From JAQXDR01 sp038138625 (lineage in GTDB: Bacteria > Pseudomonadota > Alphaproteobacteria > Rhodobacterales > Rhodobacteraceae): a stretch of 64,000 nt of DNA. The stretch's first letter is position 1, and the number at the start of each line of letters is the position of its first letter. The notes under the pieces are model-generated. The model ran no database searches. It had not been told where the DNA came from and saw nothing but the letters and a program-made list of their open reading frames with translations. The translations under genes and the position numbers were made by a program. This document shows positions 53,266 to 62,829 of this stretch, piece after piece. The stretch lies in the NCBI GenBank assembly GCA_038138625.1, contig JAYQEA010000004.1:11790-75789 (forward strand), read 5' to 3'.

Positions 53266-53315
53266 GCTATGCGGTGCAGATCTGTTTCAGCCCACCAGCA
53301 CGCCAAGCGGCATAA

Positions 53316-53741
53316 TCAACGTGTCTGTAGACCGGTCGCAACTGCAAGGGCGTTCAGATCCGACAAAAGTTTGTCGGCCTCATCGCCAGCACCCGCGATC
53401 TCCGATGCCTTGGCACTACCGGCGGCTTCAACAGCCTCTGCATGAAGCCGATCAAACGTCGCTTGATCGAGATCCGCTTTGGACATTGCGCCTTCGGCAA
53501 GGATAGTCAGCCCNNNNNNNNNNTCACCAATCTCGGCAAATCCACCGGTCACAACGTAATCATCCGTTCCTTGCGGTGTGACCACCGACAAGATACCGGG
53601 ACGCATCGTAGTAATAAGAGGCGCGTGATCAGGCATTGCGGTCATATCACCGTCAGCACCCGGGATCTGGACCGACGTCACAGTGGTTGATACCAAGCTA
53701 CGCTCGGGGCTGACCAGATCAAATTGCATGGTCTCTGCCAT
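53316..53741 (-). CDS. atpC: ATP synthase F1 epsilon subunit, interrupted by 10 N
   Basis: About 141 codons. It has the N-terminal beta-sandwich (MQFDLVSPERSLVSTTVTSV, IPGADGDMTAMPDHAPLITT, YVVTGGFAEIG) and a C-terminal helix hairpin. It couples rotation to the F0 ring and can inhibit the motor. Ten N at 53514-53523 separate AEIG and GLTILAEG; in other members only about two residues lie between these. It is last in atpHAGDC, with the terminator just past its stop. Confidence 0.95.
   Translation of the reverse strand: MAETMQFDLVSPERSLVSTTVTSVQIPGADGDMTAMPDHAPLITTMRPGILSVVTPQGTDDYVVTGGFAEIGXXXXGLTILAEGAMSKADLDQATFDRLHAEAVEAAGSAKASEIAGAGDEADKLLSDLNALAVATGLQTR
53514..53523. other. Run of 10 N inside atpC (assembly gap)
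   Basis: Ten undetermined bases between GGT GA and GGG CTG in the atpC frame. Frame is kept on both sides; the true length may differ from ten. Confidence 0.95.
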
Positions 53742-53791
53742 TTCAGTCTCCTTTCAAGCGTGGGGGACAACGCCCCCACAACAGGCGATGA

Positions 53792-55216
53792 TTAAGCAGC
53801 GTCAGCGGCCAGACGCTCTGCCTTGGCTTTCACATCCTCGATGCCACCAACCATGTAGAAGGCTGCCTCGGGCAGGTGATCGTATTCGCCGGCAACAACC
53901 GCCTTGAACGACGCAATGGTATCTTCCAATGGCACCTGAACACCGTCAGAGCCTGTGAACACCTTCGCCACGTCAAACGGCTGTGACAAGAAACGCTGGA
54001 TTTTACGGGCACGCGCAACGGTCAGCTTGTCTTCTTCGCTCAGTTCGTCAATGCCAAGAATGGCAATAATGTCCTGAAGCGATTTATAACGCTGCAGGAT
54101 TCCCTGCACGTCACGTGCGACGATGTAATGTTCTTCACCGATAACCAACGGATCCATCAAGCGCGAGGTCGAATCGAGCGGATCCACCGCTGGATAAATA
54201 CCAAGCTCCGAGATCGCACGGTTCAGAACGGTCGTTGCGTCAAGGTGCGCAAATGTTGTCGCCGGGGCGGGGTCTGTAAGGTCGTCCGCTGGAACATATA
54301 CCGCCTGAATCGACGTGATCGAACCATTCTTGGTCGATGTGATACGTTCCTGCATGGCGCCCATGTCGGTGGCCAAGGTCGGCTGATACCCCACCGCCGA
54401 AGGAATACGACCCAACAAGGCAGACATTTCAGATCCGGCCTGAGTAAAGCGGAAGATGTTGTCGACAAAGAACAGAACGTCTGTACCTGTGGCATCGCGG
54501 AACTGTTCAGCAAGGGTCAAACCGGTCAACGCCACACGTGCACGCGCACCGGGAGGTTCGTTCATCTGTCCAAAGACCAATGCAATTTTTGAGTCAGGAA
54601 GATTTTCCGGGGTAAGAACACCTGATTCAATCATCTCGTGGTACAGGTCGTTACCCTCGCGGGTCCGTTCGCCCACTCCGGCAAAAACCGAAAGACCTGA
54701 GTGCACCTTGGCGATGTTGTTGATCAGTTCCTGAATCAGAACCGTTTTGCCCACACCGGCACCGCCGAACAATCCGATCTTACCGCCCTTGGCGTAAGGC
54801 GCCAACAGGTCGATAACTTTGATCCCTGTCACAAGGATTTCCGCTTCAGTCGCCTGATCGGAAAAGTCAGGAGCAGGCTGGTGAATTGCACGATGTTCGT
54901 CAGCCTCAACCGGACCCTTTTCATCGACCGGATCACCGGTCACGTTCAGGATACGGCCAAGCGTGGCTGTCCCGACCGGAACCATGATCGGGTTACCCGT
55001 ATCGGTCACGGTTGCACCACGTACCAAACCTTCGGTGGCGTCCATCGCGATGGTGCGAACTGTGTTTTCGCCCAAGTGCTGCGCTACTTCAAGAACAAGG
55101 GTCTTACCATTGTTGTCAGTCGTCAGAGAGTTCAGGATCTCCGGCAGGTGATCGTCGAACTGCACGTCGACAACGGCGCCAATGACCTGTGTCACCCTAC
55201 CAATTGCGTTTGCCAT
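53792..55216 (-). CDS. atpD: ATP synthase F1 beta subunit
   Basis: 474 residues, the catalytic subunit. Walker A GGAGVGKTVLIQEL, catalytic segment VGERTREGNDLYHEM, DVLFFVDNIFRFTQ, SAVGYQPTLATDMG and the DELSEED-like lever (GIDELSEEDKLTVARARK). It starts 17 bases after atpG and 50 bases before atpC. Confidence 0.99.
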   Translation of the reverse strand: MANAIGRVTQVIGAVVDVQFDDHLPEILNSLTTDNNGKTLVLEVAQHLGENTVRTIAMDATEGLVRGATVTDTGNPIMVPVGTATLGRILNVTGDPVDEKGPVEADEHRAIHQPAPDFSDQATEAEILVTGIKVIDLLAPYAKGGKIGLFGGAGVGKTVLIQELINNIAKVHSGLSVFAGVGERTREGNDLYHEMIESGVLTPENLPDSKIALVFGQMNEPPGARARVALTGLTLAEQFRDATGTDVLFFVDNIFRFTQAGSEMSALLGRIPSAVGYQPTLATDMGAMQERITSTKNGSITSIQAVYVPADDLTDPAPATTFAHLDATTVLNRAISELGIYPAVDPLDSTSRLMDPLVIGEEHYIVARDVQGILQRYKSLQDIIAILGIDELSEEDKLTVARARKIQRFLSQPFDVAKVFTGSDGVQVPLEDTIASFKAVVAGEYDHLPEAAFYMVGGIEDVKAKAERLAADAA

Positions 55217-55233
55217 TTATCGTCTCCGTCCTC

Positions 55234-56106
55234 TTAGAGCGCCTCAGCGCCCGAGATAATTTCAATAAGTTCATTCGTGATGACGGCCTGACGCGAGCGG
55301 TTAAACTCGATCGTCAGCTTGTCAATCATCTCGCCGGCATTTCGGGTCGCATTGTCCATAGCAGACATCCGCGCACCTTGCTCAGACGCACCATTTTCCA
55401 GCAAGGCTGCAAAAATTTGTGTCGCAACACCGCGAGGCAGCAAATCAGCCAGAATGGCTTCTTCGCTCGGTTCATAATCGTACAGCGTGCTCTCACCGCC
55501 GGAATCGCCATCAAACGTGGCCGGGATGATCTGCTGTGCGGTTGGGATCTGGCTGATCACCGACTGGAACTTGGCGAAAAAGATTGTGGCGACGTCAAAC
55601 GTACCCGCGTCAAACTGCGCAAGAACGTCACGCGCAATACCCTGTGCATCGACATAGCCGATCCGCTTCACATCGCTCAAGTCGACATGCCCGATGAACT
55701 TGTCACCAAAGTCGCGTTTCAGGGATTCCCGACCCTTTTTGCCGACAGTCATTATTTTGACCGTCTTCCCCTTGGCTGCCAAAGCTTCGGCATGCGTTCG
55801 GGCCAATTTGGCAATCGAGCTGTTAAAGCCCCCGCAAAGACCACGCTCTGCGGTCATGACAACCAACAGATGCACATCATCCTTGCCTGTACCTGACAGC
55901 AGCCGAGGCGCACTGTCGCTCGCGCCGACTGAGGACGAAAGCGACCCCAGCACAGCGTTAAACCGGTCAGCATACGGCCGAGCCGCCTCGGCCGCGTCCT
56001 GTGCCCGCCGCAGTTTTGCGGCGGCCACCATCTGCATGGCCTTGGTGATCTTGCGGGTCGATTTGACCGACGCGATCCGGTTTTTAAGGTCCCTTAGATT
56101 CGGCAT
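55234..56106 (-). CDS. atpG: ATP synthase F1 gamma subunit
   Basis: 290 residues, the rotor shaft. N-terminal helix NLRDLKNRIASVKSTRKITK, central TAERGLCGGFNSSIAK and the C-terminal helix (SAMDNATRNAGEMIDKLTIE, then NRSRQAVITNELIEIISG). Lengths and motifs are standard. It is 12 bases after atpA. Confidence 0.98.
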   Translation of the reverse strand: MPNLRDLKNRIASVKSTRKITKAMQMVAAAKLRRAQDAAEAARPYADRFNAVLGSLSSSVGASDSAPRLLSGTGKDDVHLLVVMTAERGLCGGFNSSIAKLARTHAEALAAKGKTVKIMTVGKKGRESLKRDFGDKFIGHVDLSDVKRIGYVDAQGIARDVLAQFDAGTFDVATIFFAKFQSVISQIPTAQQIIPATFDGDSGGESTLYDYEPSEEAILADLLPRGVATQIFAALLENGASEQGARMSAMDNATRNAGEMIDKLTIEFNRSRQAVITNELIEIISGAEAL

Positions 56107-56118
56107 TGCCCGGGCCCC

Positions 56119-57657
56119 TTATGCGAAGACGCCAGAGAATTCGTCCAAGGCTGCCTTGATTTTGTCAGCTGCGGGACCTTTGACCTTGGGATCTTCATCT
56201 GTGATCCACTGCAACAGATCCGCTTTCTTGCTGCGCAAAAACCCGAGCAATTCGGCCTCGTACCGGCCGACCTCGCCTACAGGAAGCTCATCAAGATAGC
56301 CATTTGTTCCGGCATAGATGATCACAACAATCTCGGCGTTGGTGAGGGGTGAGTACTGTGGCTGCTTCATCAATTCGGTCAGGCGTGCGCCACGGTTCAG
56401 AAGTTTTTGCGTTGCCGCGTCAAGATCCGAGCCAAACTGTGCAAAGGCTGCCATTTCGCGGTACTGCGCCAATTCAAGCTTAACAGGCCCGGCAACAGAC
56501 TTCATCGAGTTTGTTTGAGCAGACGAACCAACGCGCGATACCGACAAACCCGTGTTCACAGCGGGACGAATACCCTGATAGAACAATTCTGTTTCCAAAA
56601 AGATCTGGCCGTCTGTGATCGAAATAACGTTTGTCGGGATAAAGGCCGATACGTCCCCGCCTTGGGTTTCGATGATTGGCAGCGCCGTCAGTGACCCGTT
56701 TCCGTGATCATCGCCCAACTTTGCAGAACGTTCCAGCAACCGGCTGTGAAGATAGAAAACGTCACCGGGATAGGCTTCCCGACCGGGGGGACGACGCAGA
56801 AGAAGCGACATCTGACGATATGATACGGCCTGTTTGGACAGATCATCATAAACGATCAATGCGTGTTTGCCGTTGTCACGGAAGTATTCTGCCATCGACG
56901 TCGCGGCATATGGTGCAAGGAACTGCATAGGTGCGGGATCCGACGCTGTGGCCGCCACAACGATCGAGTAATCAATCGCACCGGTTTCCTCGAGCTTTTT
57001 GACGAGCTGTGCAACTGTCGAACGCTTTTGACCAACCGCCACGTAAACACAGTACAGCTTTTTGCTTTCGTCATCGCCAGCCGCATCATTATATGATTTC
57101 TGGTTCAGGATAGCGTCCAGTGCCACAGCTGTTTTACCGGTCTGGCGGTCGCCGATGATCAACTCTCGCTGGCCACGACCGATAGGAATCATCGCATCAA
57201 CGGATTTCAAACCAGTCGCCATTGGCTCGTGTACAGACTTACGTGGGATAATCCCTGGTGCCTTGACGTCCGCAATCGAACGGTCCGCTGCCTCGATGGG
57301 ACCCTTGCCATCAAGCGGGTTTCCCAAACCGTCGACAACACGGCCCAAAAGACCTGGACCGACGGGAACGTCAACGATCGAGTTGGTGCGTTTTACAGTG
57401 TCACCTTCTTTGATCTCGCGGTCAGATCCAAAGATCACCACACCGACGTTGTCAGCTTCCAGATTCAGCGCCATGCCCATAATGCCGCCGGGAAACTCAA
57501 CCATTTCACCGGCCTGAATATTGTCCAGGCCATACACCCGGGCAATCCCGTCACCAACCGACAGAACGCGGCCCACTTCGGCAACTTCGACTTCCTGACC
57601 GAAGTTCTTGATCTGCTCCTTAAGGATTGCAGATATTTCGGCTGCTTGGATACCCAT
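56119..57657 (-). CDS. atpA: ATP synthase F1 alpha subunit
   Basis: 512 residues, the non-catalytic nucleotide-binding subunit. Walker A GDRQTGKTAVALDAI, SVHEPMATGLKSVDAMIPIG, DDLSKQAVSYRQMSLLLRRP and SRVGSSAQTNSMK. The ATG directly follows the atpH TAA with no spacer (TAAATG), so the two are tightly coupled. Confidence 0.99.
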   Translation of the reverse strand: MGIQAAEISAILKEQIKNFGQEVEVAEVGRVLSVGDGIARVYGLDNIQAGEMVEFPGGIMGMALNLEADNVGVVIFGSDREIKEGDTVKRTNSIVDVPVGPGLLGRVVDGLGNPLDGKGPIEAADRSIADVKAPGIIPRKSVHEPMATGLKSVDAMIPIGRGQRELIIGDRQTGKTAVALDAILNQKSYNDAAGDDESKKLYCVYVAVGQKRSTVAQLVKKLEETGAIDYSIVVAATASDPAPMQFLAPYAATSMAEYFRDNGKHALIVYDDLSKQAVSYRQMSLLLRRPPGREAYPGDVFYLHSRLLERSAKLGDDHGNGSLTALPIIETQGGDVSAFIPTNVISITDGQIFLETELFYQGIRPAVNTGLSVSRVGSSAQTNSMKSVAGPVKLELAQYREMAAFAQFGSDLDAATQKLLNRGARLTELMKQPQYSPLTNAEIVVIIYAGTNGYLDELPVGEVGRYEAELLGFLRSKKADLLQWITDEDPKVKGPAADKIKAALDEFSGVFA

Positions 57658-58218
57658 TTATCCGACCTCTTTCATTGCATTCTGGAGAGAGTTAAGTTTG
57701 GCGCGAATAGACGTATCAATCATTTTCGAGCCAATCTTTACAACAAGGCCACCGATGAGACTTTCATCAACGGCCGCACTTATCTTTACGTCCTTGCCAA
57801 CTTGGGCCTTCAGTGCGTCAGACAGAGCACTGGTTTGTTTCTTGGTGAGCGCCTTGGCGGACAACACCTCAGCCGTGATCTCGCCTTTGGCGTCCGCAAT
57901 CATGGCACGCAGTTGCGCAATCATATAAGGCACAACAAACAAGCGACGGTTTTGCGCCATCAGCGCTAAAACATTCCGAAGTGTATCGCTCAGGCCCATT
58001 TTGTCCGCAACCGCAGCAATGGCGTTTTGCTGGTCTTCGCGCCCGATCACAGGGCTGACCAGTAAATCCCGCAGCTCGGCGCTGGTGTCCAGCGCCTCTG
58101 CAAGATCGTCTAGATTGGTTTCCAGATCCACCAAAGCATCAGCGTCTTTGGCGATATCGAATACAGCCGTGGCGTAGCGTTCGGCGATGCCGGAGGAAAT
58201 CGAAGCAGGTTCTGACAC
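57658..58218 (-). CDS. atpH: ATP synthase F1 delta subunit
   Basis: 186 residues, the stalk protein that holds F1 to the peripheral stator. The conserved N-terminus SISSGIAERYATAVFDIAKD fixes the start as GTG at 58218, with GGAAGGGTGG upstream; an ATG 26 codons up would give a non-homologous tail. C-terminal segments: ITAEVLSAKALTKKQTSALS and GGLVVKIGSKMIDTSIRAKL. It heads the F1 operon; the F0 genes are not in this window, as is usual in alphaproteobacteria. Confidence 0.96.
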   Translation of the reverse strand: MSEPASISSGIAERYATAVFDIAKDADALVDLETNLDDLAEALDTSAELRDLLVSPVIGREDQQNAIAAVADKMGLSDTLRNVLALMAQNRRLFVVPYMIAQLRAMIADAKGEITAEVLSAKALTKKQTSALSDALKAQVGKDVKISAAVDESLIGGLVVKIGSKMIDTSIRAKLNSLQNAMKEVG

Positions 58219-58552
58219 GTCCACCCTTCCGCAGTTGTTGGCCGTACCATAATTCCTCACGGACCCATGGAAGGCGCAGTTCACGTCTTGATTCACCCCA
58301 AGACGTTAAAATCAGCGCGGATGTAACAGGTCATTCCCAACCTAGCAACTACGGTATTGTTTTTCGGGATTTATAAATATCATTCTATTTCATAGCCTTG
58401 CACAACATGCGACTTTAAGTGCGACCTTTTTGATACAGGAAACACACGATTGAGGCTATTTTTTCGCGATTCCATCGCGACTTTGGCAATTGTTTCAGCG
58501 TGCCGATCGGAGTCATTTTGGATAAAAAAGCGCCTTGCTGCATTGTCCTGCG
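58219..58552. other. atpH: Leader of the F1 ATP synthase operon
   Basis: 334 bases between the methyltransferase stop and atpH, same strand, so the operon promoter should be here. The most AT-rich stretch is 58355-58395; a minus-strand TTGTGC/TGATAT pair with 17-base spacing lies at 58405-58377 but is weak. A small open frame on the plus strand has no support. Confidence 0.4.
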
Positions 58553-59326
58553 TTAAGAACGGTTTGGGCATTGCACTTTTCTGGGCAGAACAGGTTTTGC
58601 TGCGGGCTTGGGAACAAGAACGTTCAAAGGGCGGCGCATTCTTTCCATAACGGGCGTTCCGCTTGAGGCCTGAACACGTTTGGAAACCTCTACCAATATC
58701 ACACCTCCTGCAACCATTGCCGACACCGAAGCGCCCATCTGTTCCCAAAGCATTGCGGTCTGCATCCAGAACCGTCGCGAGGAAGGGGGCCCATATAGCG
58801 CGGCGCTATGATGTTCGGTCATAAACTGATGGTTGGTCAACTGTGCTTGTAACTGTCCCAGACTATATGGGCGTCCATACCCAAAAGGGGTCAGGTCACT
58901 ACGGGCCCAAAGGCCAGAACGATTCGGTACAATAAAGAGCGCTCTGCCTCCGGGTCCCAAGACACGCCAGCACTCCTCCAACAAAGCCGAGGGTTGTTCA
59001 CTGCTTTCAAGCCCGTGCATGACGATCAGTCGGTCTATATGTCCAGTATCTATTGGCCATGACGTTTCTTCGCAAAGAACAGAGGCGTTCGGCAATCCTT
59101 GGGGCCAAGCCATCACGCCCTGAGGCGCTGGCATCAGGCCGATCACACGCCGCGATTTTTCCAAATAAGGACGAAGCAACGGAACAGCAAAGCCAAAACC
59201 GGCCAGAGTTTGCCCATCTGTTGTCGGCCAAAAGGCTTGAACTTGCTGGCGCAAAACACGCTGCGTCGCCCGCCCCAAGGCGCTACGGTAATAAAAATCC
59301 CGCAAGTGGTGAACGCTCAAATGCAT
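58553..59326 (-). CDS. Class I SAM-dependent methyltransferase
   Basis: 257 residues. The nucleotide-binding core is divergent (TLAGFGFAVPLLRPYLEKSR instead of a classical GxGxG) but the rest matches the methyltransferase type 11 fold: IDRLIVMHGLESSEQPSALL, EECWRVLGPGGRALFIVPNR and a C-terminal GVILVEVSK strand. It is divergent from gloB with about 66 bases between starts. Substrate unknown. Confidence 0.85.
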   Translation of the reverse strand: MHLSVHHLRDFYYRSALGRATQRVLRQQVQAFWPTTDGQTLAGFGFAVPLLRPYLEKSRRVIGLMPAPQGVMAWPQGLPNASVLCEETSWPIDTGHIDRLIVMHGLESSEQPSALLEECWRVLGPGGRALFIVPNRSGLWARSDLTPFGYGRPYSLGQLQAQLTNHQFMTEHHSAALYGPPSSRRFWMQTAMLWEQMGASVSAMVAGGVILVEVSKRVQASSGTPVMERMRRPLNVLVPKPAAKPVLPRKVQCPNRS

Positions 59327-59392
59327 TGCGGCCCCGATTAGCTTTGGCCATGTTAGTATGATATAGTAAGCTCGGTAGATAAAGGAATGACA

Positions 59393-60154
59393 ATGCCGCT
59401 AGAAATCCTGACCGTGCCCTGTCTAAGCGATAATTACGCCTATGTGATTCACGGGGACGATGGTGTCTGTTTGGTGGACGCCCCAGAGGCCGGGCCAATA
59501 GTGGACGCCTTGGATGCAAAAGGGTGGTCTTTGGATGTTGTTATGCTCACTCATCATCACTGGGACCATGTGGATGCGACCGAAGATTTGCGCAAAAGAT
59601 TTGGTTGTAAGGTGATCGGCCCAATGGCCGAAAAAGAAAAACTGCCACCGTTGGATTGGGCTGTCTGCGAAGGCAACAATGGCGGCAACGGTGATGCCTA
59701 TACAGAAATATTGGATGTGCCCGGTCACACGCTGGGCCACATTGCATTCCACTTTCCGCGCGCAAATGCCCTCTTTTCAGCGGACAGTCTTATGGCATTG
59801 GGCTGTGGTCGCCTGTTTGAGGGCACACCAGAGATGATGTACAACAGCCTACAGAAAATGGCCGCTCTGCCACCCGAAACGATGATTTACTCGGGCCATG
59901 AATATACGCTTGGTAATGCGCGTTTTGCTATGACAATCGAACCGGATAACCAAGCCCTGCAAGCGCGCGTGGCTGCTATCACGGCCGCACGCGATGCAGG
60001 TCAGCCCACAGTTCCCGTTACATTGGCCGAAGAACTTGCCACCAATCCTTTTCTTCGGTGCCACATACCCGCGGTAAAAGCCGCTGTTGGTCTTGAGGGC
60101 GCGAATCCAGAGCAAGTTTTTGCCGAAGTGCGCGCTCGAAAGGACTCGTTTTAA
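59393..60154 (+). CDS. gloB: Hydroxyacylglutathione hydrolase (glyoxalase II)
   Basis: 253 residues. It hydrolyses S-lactoylglutathione to lactate and glutathione. Zinc motif LTHHHWDHVDATE, later VPGHTLGHIAFHF and ALFSADSLMALGCGRLFEG; the C-terminal glutathione-binding region SGHEYTLGNARFA and NPFLRCHIPAVK are present. Start at 59393 leaves a proper space after AAAGGA; an ATG two codons up would overlap it. Confidence 0.95.
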   Translation: MPLEILTVPCLSDNYAYVIHGDDGVCLVDAPEAGPIVDALDAKGWSLDVVMLTHHHWDHVDATEDLRKRFGCKVIGPMAEKEKLPPLDWAVCEGNNGGNGDAYTEILDVPGHTLGHIAFHFPRANALFSADSLMALGCGRLFEGTPEMMYNSLQKMAALPPETMIYSGHEYTLGNARFAMTIEPDNQALQARVAAITAARDAGQPTVPVTLAEELATNPFLRCHIPAVKAAVGLEGANPEQVFAEVRARKDSF

Positions 60155-60312
60155 AACAGACGCTTAAACGTAATTCCACCTAAAACTCAGGTATACACAC
60201 CCTGCGAAAGTGTCTCAGATGCGCAAAAAATACTTGAAGACGCCAAGGGTTCGACCAAACTTTAAAGTCTAAAGACGTATTTCGTGCGTCGTAAAAACAA
60301 GGAGCGACACCC

Positions 60313-62637
60313 GTGCCATCATTTTCGAATACGCTCGAACAGGCTATCCATGCCGCCTTGGCATTGGCCAACTCGCGATCGCACGAATTCGCGACATTGG
60401 AACATTTGTTATTGGCACTTATCGACGAACCTGATGCATCACGGGTTCTGAAAGCCTGCTCGGTCACGACAGAAGATCTGCGGGAAACTCTCGTTGGCTA
60501 CATAGATGAAGACCTCGCCAACCTTGTCACCGACGTTGACGGATCAGAGGCAGTGCCGACGGCGGCCTTTCAGCGTGTGATCCAGCGCGCCGCAATCCAT
60601 GTCCAAAGCTCTGGCCGTACCGAAGTCACAGGTGCCAACGTTTTGGTCGCAATTTTTGCGGAGCGGGAATCCAACGCGGCCTACTTCCTGCAAGAGCAGG
60701 AAATGACCCGTTATGATGCGGTCAATTTTATTGCCCATGGCGTCGCTAAAAACCCAGCATACGGTGAAAGCAGAACGGTTGCGGGCACATCGGAAACGGA
60801 CGATGAAACTGCGCAGTCTGGCAGTGAAGGCGATCAAAAAGAAAGCGCGCTCAGCAAATACTGCGTGGATCTTAACGGGAAATCGCGCGAAGGCGACATT
60901 GATCCGCTGATTGGGCGACTGAGTGAAGTCGAGCGTTGTATTCAGGTTCTGTGCCGTCGCCGCAAAAATAACCCTTTACTGGTTGGGGATCCCGGTGTCG
61001 GTAAAACCGCTATCGCCGAGGGGCTCGCCAGAAAGATTGTTGCCGGAGAGATACCAGAGGTCCTGTCACAGACCACAATATACTCGCTGGATATGGGGGC
61101 ACTGCTTGCAGGCACACGCTACAGGGGTGACTTTGAAGAGCGCCTGAAAGCGGTGGTGACGGAGCTTGAAGAGCATCCGGATGCAGTCTTGTTTATCGAC
61201 GAGATCCATACGGTCATCGGTGCCGGGGCAACCTCGGGCGGTGCAATGGATGCATCCAACCTGCTCAAGCCAGCCCTTCAGGGTGGGAAGTTGCGCACAA
61301 TGGGATCCACAACGTATAAGGAATTCCGCCAGCATTTTGAAAAAGACCGTGCGCTCAGCCGTCGATTCCAGAAAATCGACGTCAATGAGCCATCTGTTGG
61401 GGATACCATCAAGATCTTGAAAGGGCTTAAGCCCTACTTTGAGGATCACCACCGGGTAAAATATACCGCTGATGCTGTAAAAGCGGCGGTGGAATTGTCA
61501 GCACGTTATATCAATGATCGCAAACTGCCTGACAAAGCAATTGATGTGATTGACGAAGCGGGAGCCGCCCAACATCTGGTCGCAGAATCAAAGCGGCGCA
61601 AAACCATTGGGTCCAAAGAGATAGAGGACGTCGTGGCAAAAATTGCCCGTATCCCGCCAAAGAACGTTTCAAAGAACGACGCCGAAGTGCTCAAAGACCT
61701 CGAGGTATCCCTGAAACGTGTGGTGTTTGGTCAGGATGATGCCATCGTTGCCTTGTCAAGCGCTATCAAGCTCGCACGTGCAGGATTGCGGGAGCCCGAG
61801 AAGCCCATAGGCAACTACCTATTCGCTGGCCCTACGGGCGTTGGCAAAACAGAGGTTGCCAAACAGCTTGCCTCAACCCTTGGTGTGGAATTACTGCGGT
61901 TTGACATGTCTGAATACATGGAAAAACACGCCGTAAGCCGTCTGATCGGGGCTCCTCCGGGATATGTTGGGTTTGATCAGGGTGGACAGCTCACAGATGG
62001 TGTGGACCAACATCCCCACTGCGTTCTTTTGCTTGACGAGATTGAAAAGGCGCATCCGGACGTCTATAACATTCTATTGCAGGTGATGGACCACGGCTCG
62101 CTGACCGACCACAATGGCCGCACTGTAGATTTCCGTAACGTTATCCTGATCATGACATCGAATGCAGGTGCATCCGAACTTGCCAAGGCAGCGATCGGTT
62201 TTGGTCGCGACCGACGCGAGGGCGAAGATACAGCCGCAATTGAACGCACCTTCACTCCAGAATTCCGAAATCGTCTGGATGCGGTGATCAGTTTCGCACC
62301 CCTACCAAAGTCCGTTATTCTTCGGGTGGTTGAAAAGTTTGTGCTTCAACTAGAGGCGCAGCTTATGGATCGTGATGTCACCATCGAACTGGCCCCCGAG
62401 GCGGCAGTATGGCTCGGGGATCGCGGATATGATGACAAAATGGGTGCGCGCCCGCTTGGCCGTGTTATCCAAGAACATATCAAGAAGCCCCTCGCCGAAG
62501 AGCTGCTTTTTGGCCAACTGGCCAAAGGCGGTATCGTACGGGTCACCGTTTTAGACGGAGCACTAAAGCTCGATATCGAGGGTCCCGCCAAACCGCGGCT
62601 ATCGACAAAAAAGCCCCCGCTCTTGACAGCCGATTGA
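60313..62637 (+). CDS. clpA: ATP-dependent Clp protease ATP-binding subunit ClpA
   Basis: 774 residues. The N-terminal Clp-N repeats (LEQAIHAALALANSRSHEFA) bind adaptors. The first AAA module has GDPGVGKTAIAEGLARKI and LFIDEIHTVIGAG; the second has GPTGVGKTEVAKQLAS and VLLLDEIEKAHPDVYN. The IGF docking loop for ClpP is in AAIGFGRDRREG, and the C-terminal D2 motif KMGARPLGRVIQ is present. The start is GTG at 60313 with AAGGAG 9-14 bases upstream. No clpS adaptor gene lies in the 158 bases upstream or elsewhere in the window. Confidence 0.97.
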   Translation: MPSFSNTLEQAIHAALALANSRSHEFATLEHLLLALIDEPDASRVLKACSVTTEDLRETLVGYIDEDLANLVTDVDGSEAVPTAAFQRVIQRAAIHVQSSGRTEVTGANVLVAIFAERESNAAYFLQEQEMTRYDAVNFIAHGVAKNPAYGESRTVAGTSETDDETAQSGSEGDQKESALSKYCVDLNGKSREGDIDPLIGRLSEVERCIQVLCRRRKNNPLLVGDPGVGKTAIAEGLARKIVAGEIPEVLSQTTIYSLDMGALLAGTRYRGDFEERLKAVVTELEEHPDAVLFIDEIHTVIGAGATSGGAMDASNLLKPALQGGKLRTMGSTTYKEFRQHFEKDRALSRRFQKIDVNEPSVGDTIKILKGLKPYFEDHHRVKYTADAVKAAVELSARYINDRKLPDKAIDVIDEAGAAQHLVAESKRRKTIGSKEIEDVVAKIARIPPKNVSKNDAEVLKDLEVSLKRVVFGQDDAIVALSSAIKLARAGLREPEKPIGNYLFAGPTGVGKTEVAKQLASTLGVELLRFDMSEYMEKHAVSRLIGAPPGYVGFDQGGQLTDGVDQHPHCVLLLDEIEKAHPDVYNILLQVMDHGSLTDHNGRTVDFRNVILIMTSNAGASELAKAAIGFGRDRREGEDTAAIERTFTPEFRNRLDAVISFAPLPKSVILRVVEKFVLQLEAQLMDRDVTIELAPEAAVWLGDRGYDDKMGARPLGRVIQEHIKKPLAEELLFGQLAKGGIVRVTVLDGALKLDIEGPAKPRLSTKKPPLLTAD

Positions 62638-62655
62638 GGCCAATACCAAACCAAA

Positions 62656-62688
62656 GAAAAAAAAGCGCTCGTTCCGAGCGCTTTTTTT
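62656..62688. terminator. Rho-independent terminator after clpA
   Basis: AAAAAAAGCGCTCG, loop TTC, CGAGCGCTTTTTTT: an 8-bp GC-rich stem flanked by A- and T-runs, starting 19 bases after the clpA stop. It can serve the minus-strand gene as well, whose 3' end is 142 bases away. Confidence 0.93.
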
Positions 62689-62829
62689 ACGTCTTGCATC
62701 TGAATACGTGGCAAAATTTTGTTTATCTCTGTCGGCACATATATATCAGATAGCCAAAGGACCGGTCTGCTGTGAACGTTTACCGCGCATGGACCAATTT
62801 CAGCATGATATAGACCGTCAACGGTGTCG

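Noticed and set aside
58450..58650. 66-codon plus-strand frame in the ATP synthase leader
   Set aside because: No family, no ribosome binding site, and it runs into the methyltransferase gene on the other strand.
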